DNA of 64,000 nt from DATCMA01 sp036563645 (lineage in GTDB: Bacteria > Actinomycetota > Actinomycetes > Mycobacteriales > Micromonosporaceae), in NCBI GenBank assembly GCA_036563645.1, contig DATCMA010000022.1:1-64000 (forward strand). Direction: 5' to 3'. Position 1 is the stretch's first letter. Every line of letters begins with the position of its first letter. The notes under the pieces are model-generated. The model ran no database searches. It saw only the letters and a program-made list of their open reading frames with translations, and was not told the origin of the DNA. The position numbers and the translations under genes were made by a program. Of this stretch, positions 63,987 through 64,000 are shown piece by piece.

Positions 63987-64000
63987 GTGCGTTTCACGCT
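63987..64000 (+). CDS. Probable start of tatC (truncated by window end)
   Basis: GTG 63987 with GAGAGG upstream opens a frame (M-R-F-T...) that leaves the window. The position directly after tatA makes tatC the expectation; too short to verify. Confidence 0.3.

Overview
The window is 64 kb of high-GC DNA from an actinobacterium. It carries the complete Pup-proteasome locus (mpa/arc, dop, pup, prcB, prcA, pafA, fused pafBC), the mycothiol gene mshC, an F420-type luciferase-like oxidoreductase, and several families restricted to Actinobacteria (DUF3090, SCO1664-like kinase fold, SCO4848-like membrane protein, DUF3140, DUF3866, DUF5703). GTG starts and 1-17 bp gene overlaps are common. A secreted GH10 xylanase, a GH43 enzyme and a LacI regulator point to a plant-polymer degrader. 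I cannot name the genus from the sequence. I saw no rRNA, tRNA, CRISPR array, insertion sequence or prophage.

Layout. 1-4.2 kb: a truncated secreted cell-wall protein, a secreted C39-like cysteine peptidase, a pentapeptide-repeat protein and a glutathionyl-hydroquinone-reductase-like protein. 4.3-10.3 kb: an envelope polysaccharide module made of an LCP-like protein, a WecA/TagO-like membrane protein that has lost catalytic residues, an M15/DUF5715-like protein, and a convergent BY-kinase/LMW tyrosine phosphatase pair. 10.5-14.6 kb: a xylan cluster (GH43, GH10, LacI) with palindromic operator candidates. 14.7-16.3 kb: a small acidic repeat protein overlapping a JmjC/cupin-4 oxygenase. 16.3-20.9 kb: a four-gene operon with a type VII secretion-like composition (ESX-sized helical hairpin protein, helical/proline-rich protein, three-module FtsK/EccC-like ATPase, coiled-coil membrane protein), divergent from a ClpC-type unfoldase.

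23.8-35.2 kb: housekeeping and conserved actinobacterial genes (DUF3140, M20 hydrolase, DUF5703, aldo/keto reductase, LLM oxidoreductase, UppP, histidine phosphatase, DUF3090, SCO1664-like, MshC, GntR, PAC2). 35.4-42.7 kb: cobalamin methionine synthase, then a 920-bp gene-free stretch holding a clear ydaO (c-di-AMP) riboswitch ahead of a second C39-like peptidase, then small membrane or basic proteins, a zinc metallopeptidase and a HAD phosphatase. 42.8-47.1 kb: a MacB-like ABC exporter with a NarL-type response regulator but no sensor kinase. 47.2-64 kb: RecB-like Fe-S nuclease, site-2 protease, TrmI, then the Pup-proteasome locus, interrupted by rmlB and ending in tatA and the first bases of a probable tatC.

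How the genes work together. Pup here ends in Gly-Gly-Glu, so it can be ligated by PafA without prior deamidation; Dop would then act mainly as depupylase. Mpa unfolds pupylated proteins into the PrcA/PrcB core. PafBC, here one polypeptide, is the DNA-damage activator usually found at this locus. The envelope genes (LCP-like, WecA-like, BY-kinase, UppP, c-di-AMP-controlled peptidase) are consistent with control of cell-wall polymers. The most unusual items are the T7SS-like operon, the repeat peptide/cupin pair, the apparently catalytically dead WecA paralogue and the degenerate endonuclease VII between pup and prcB.
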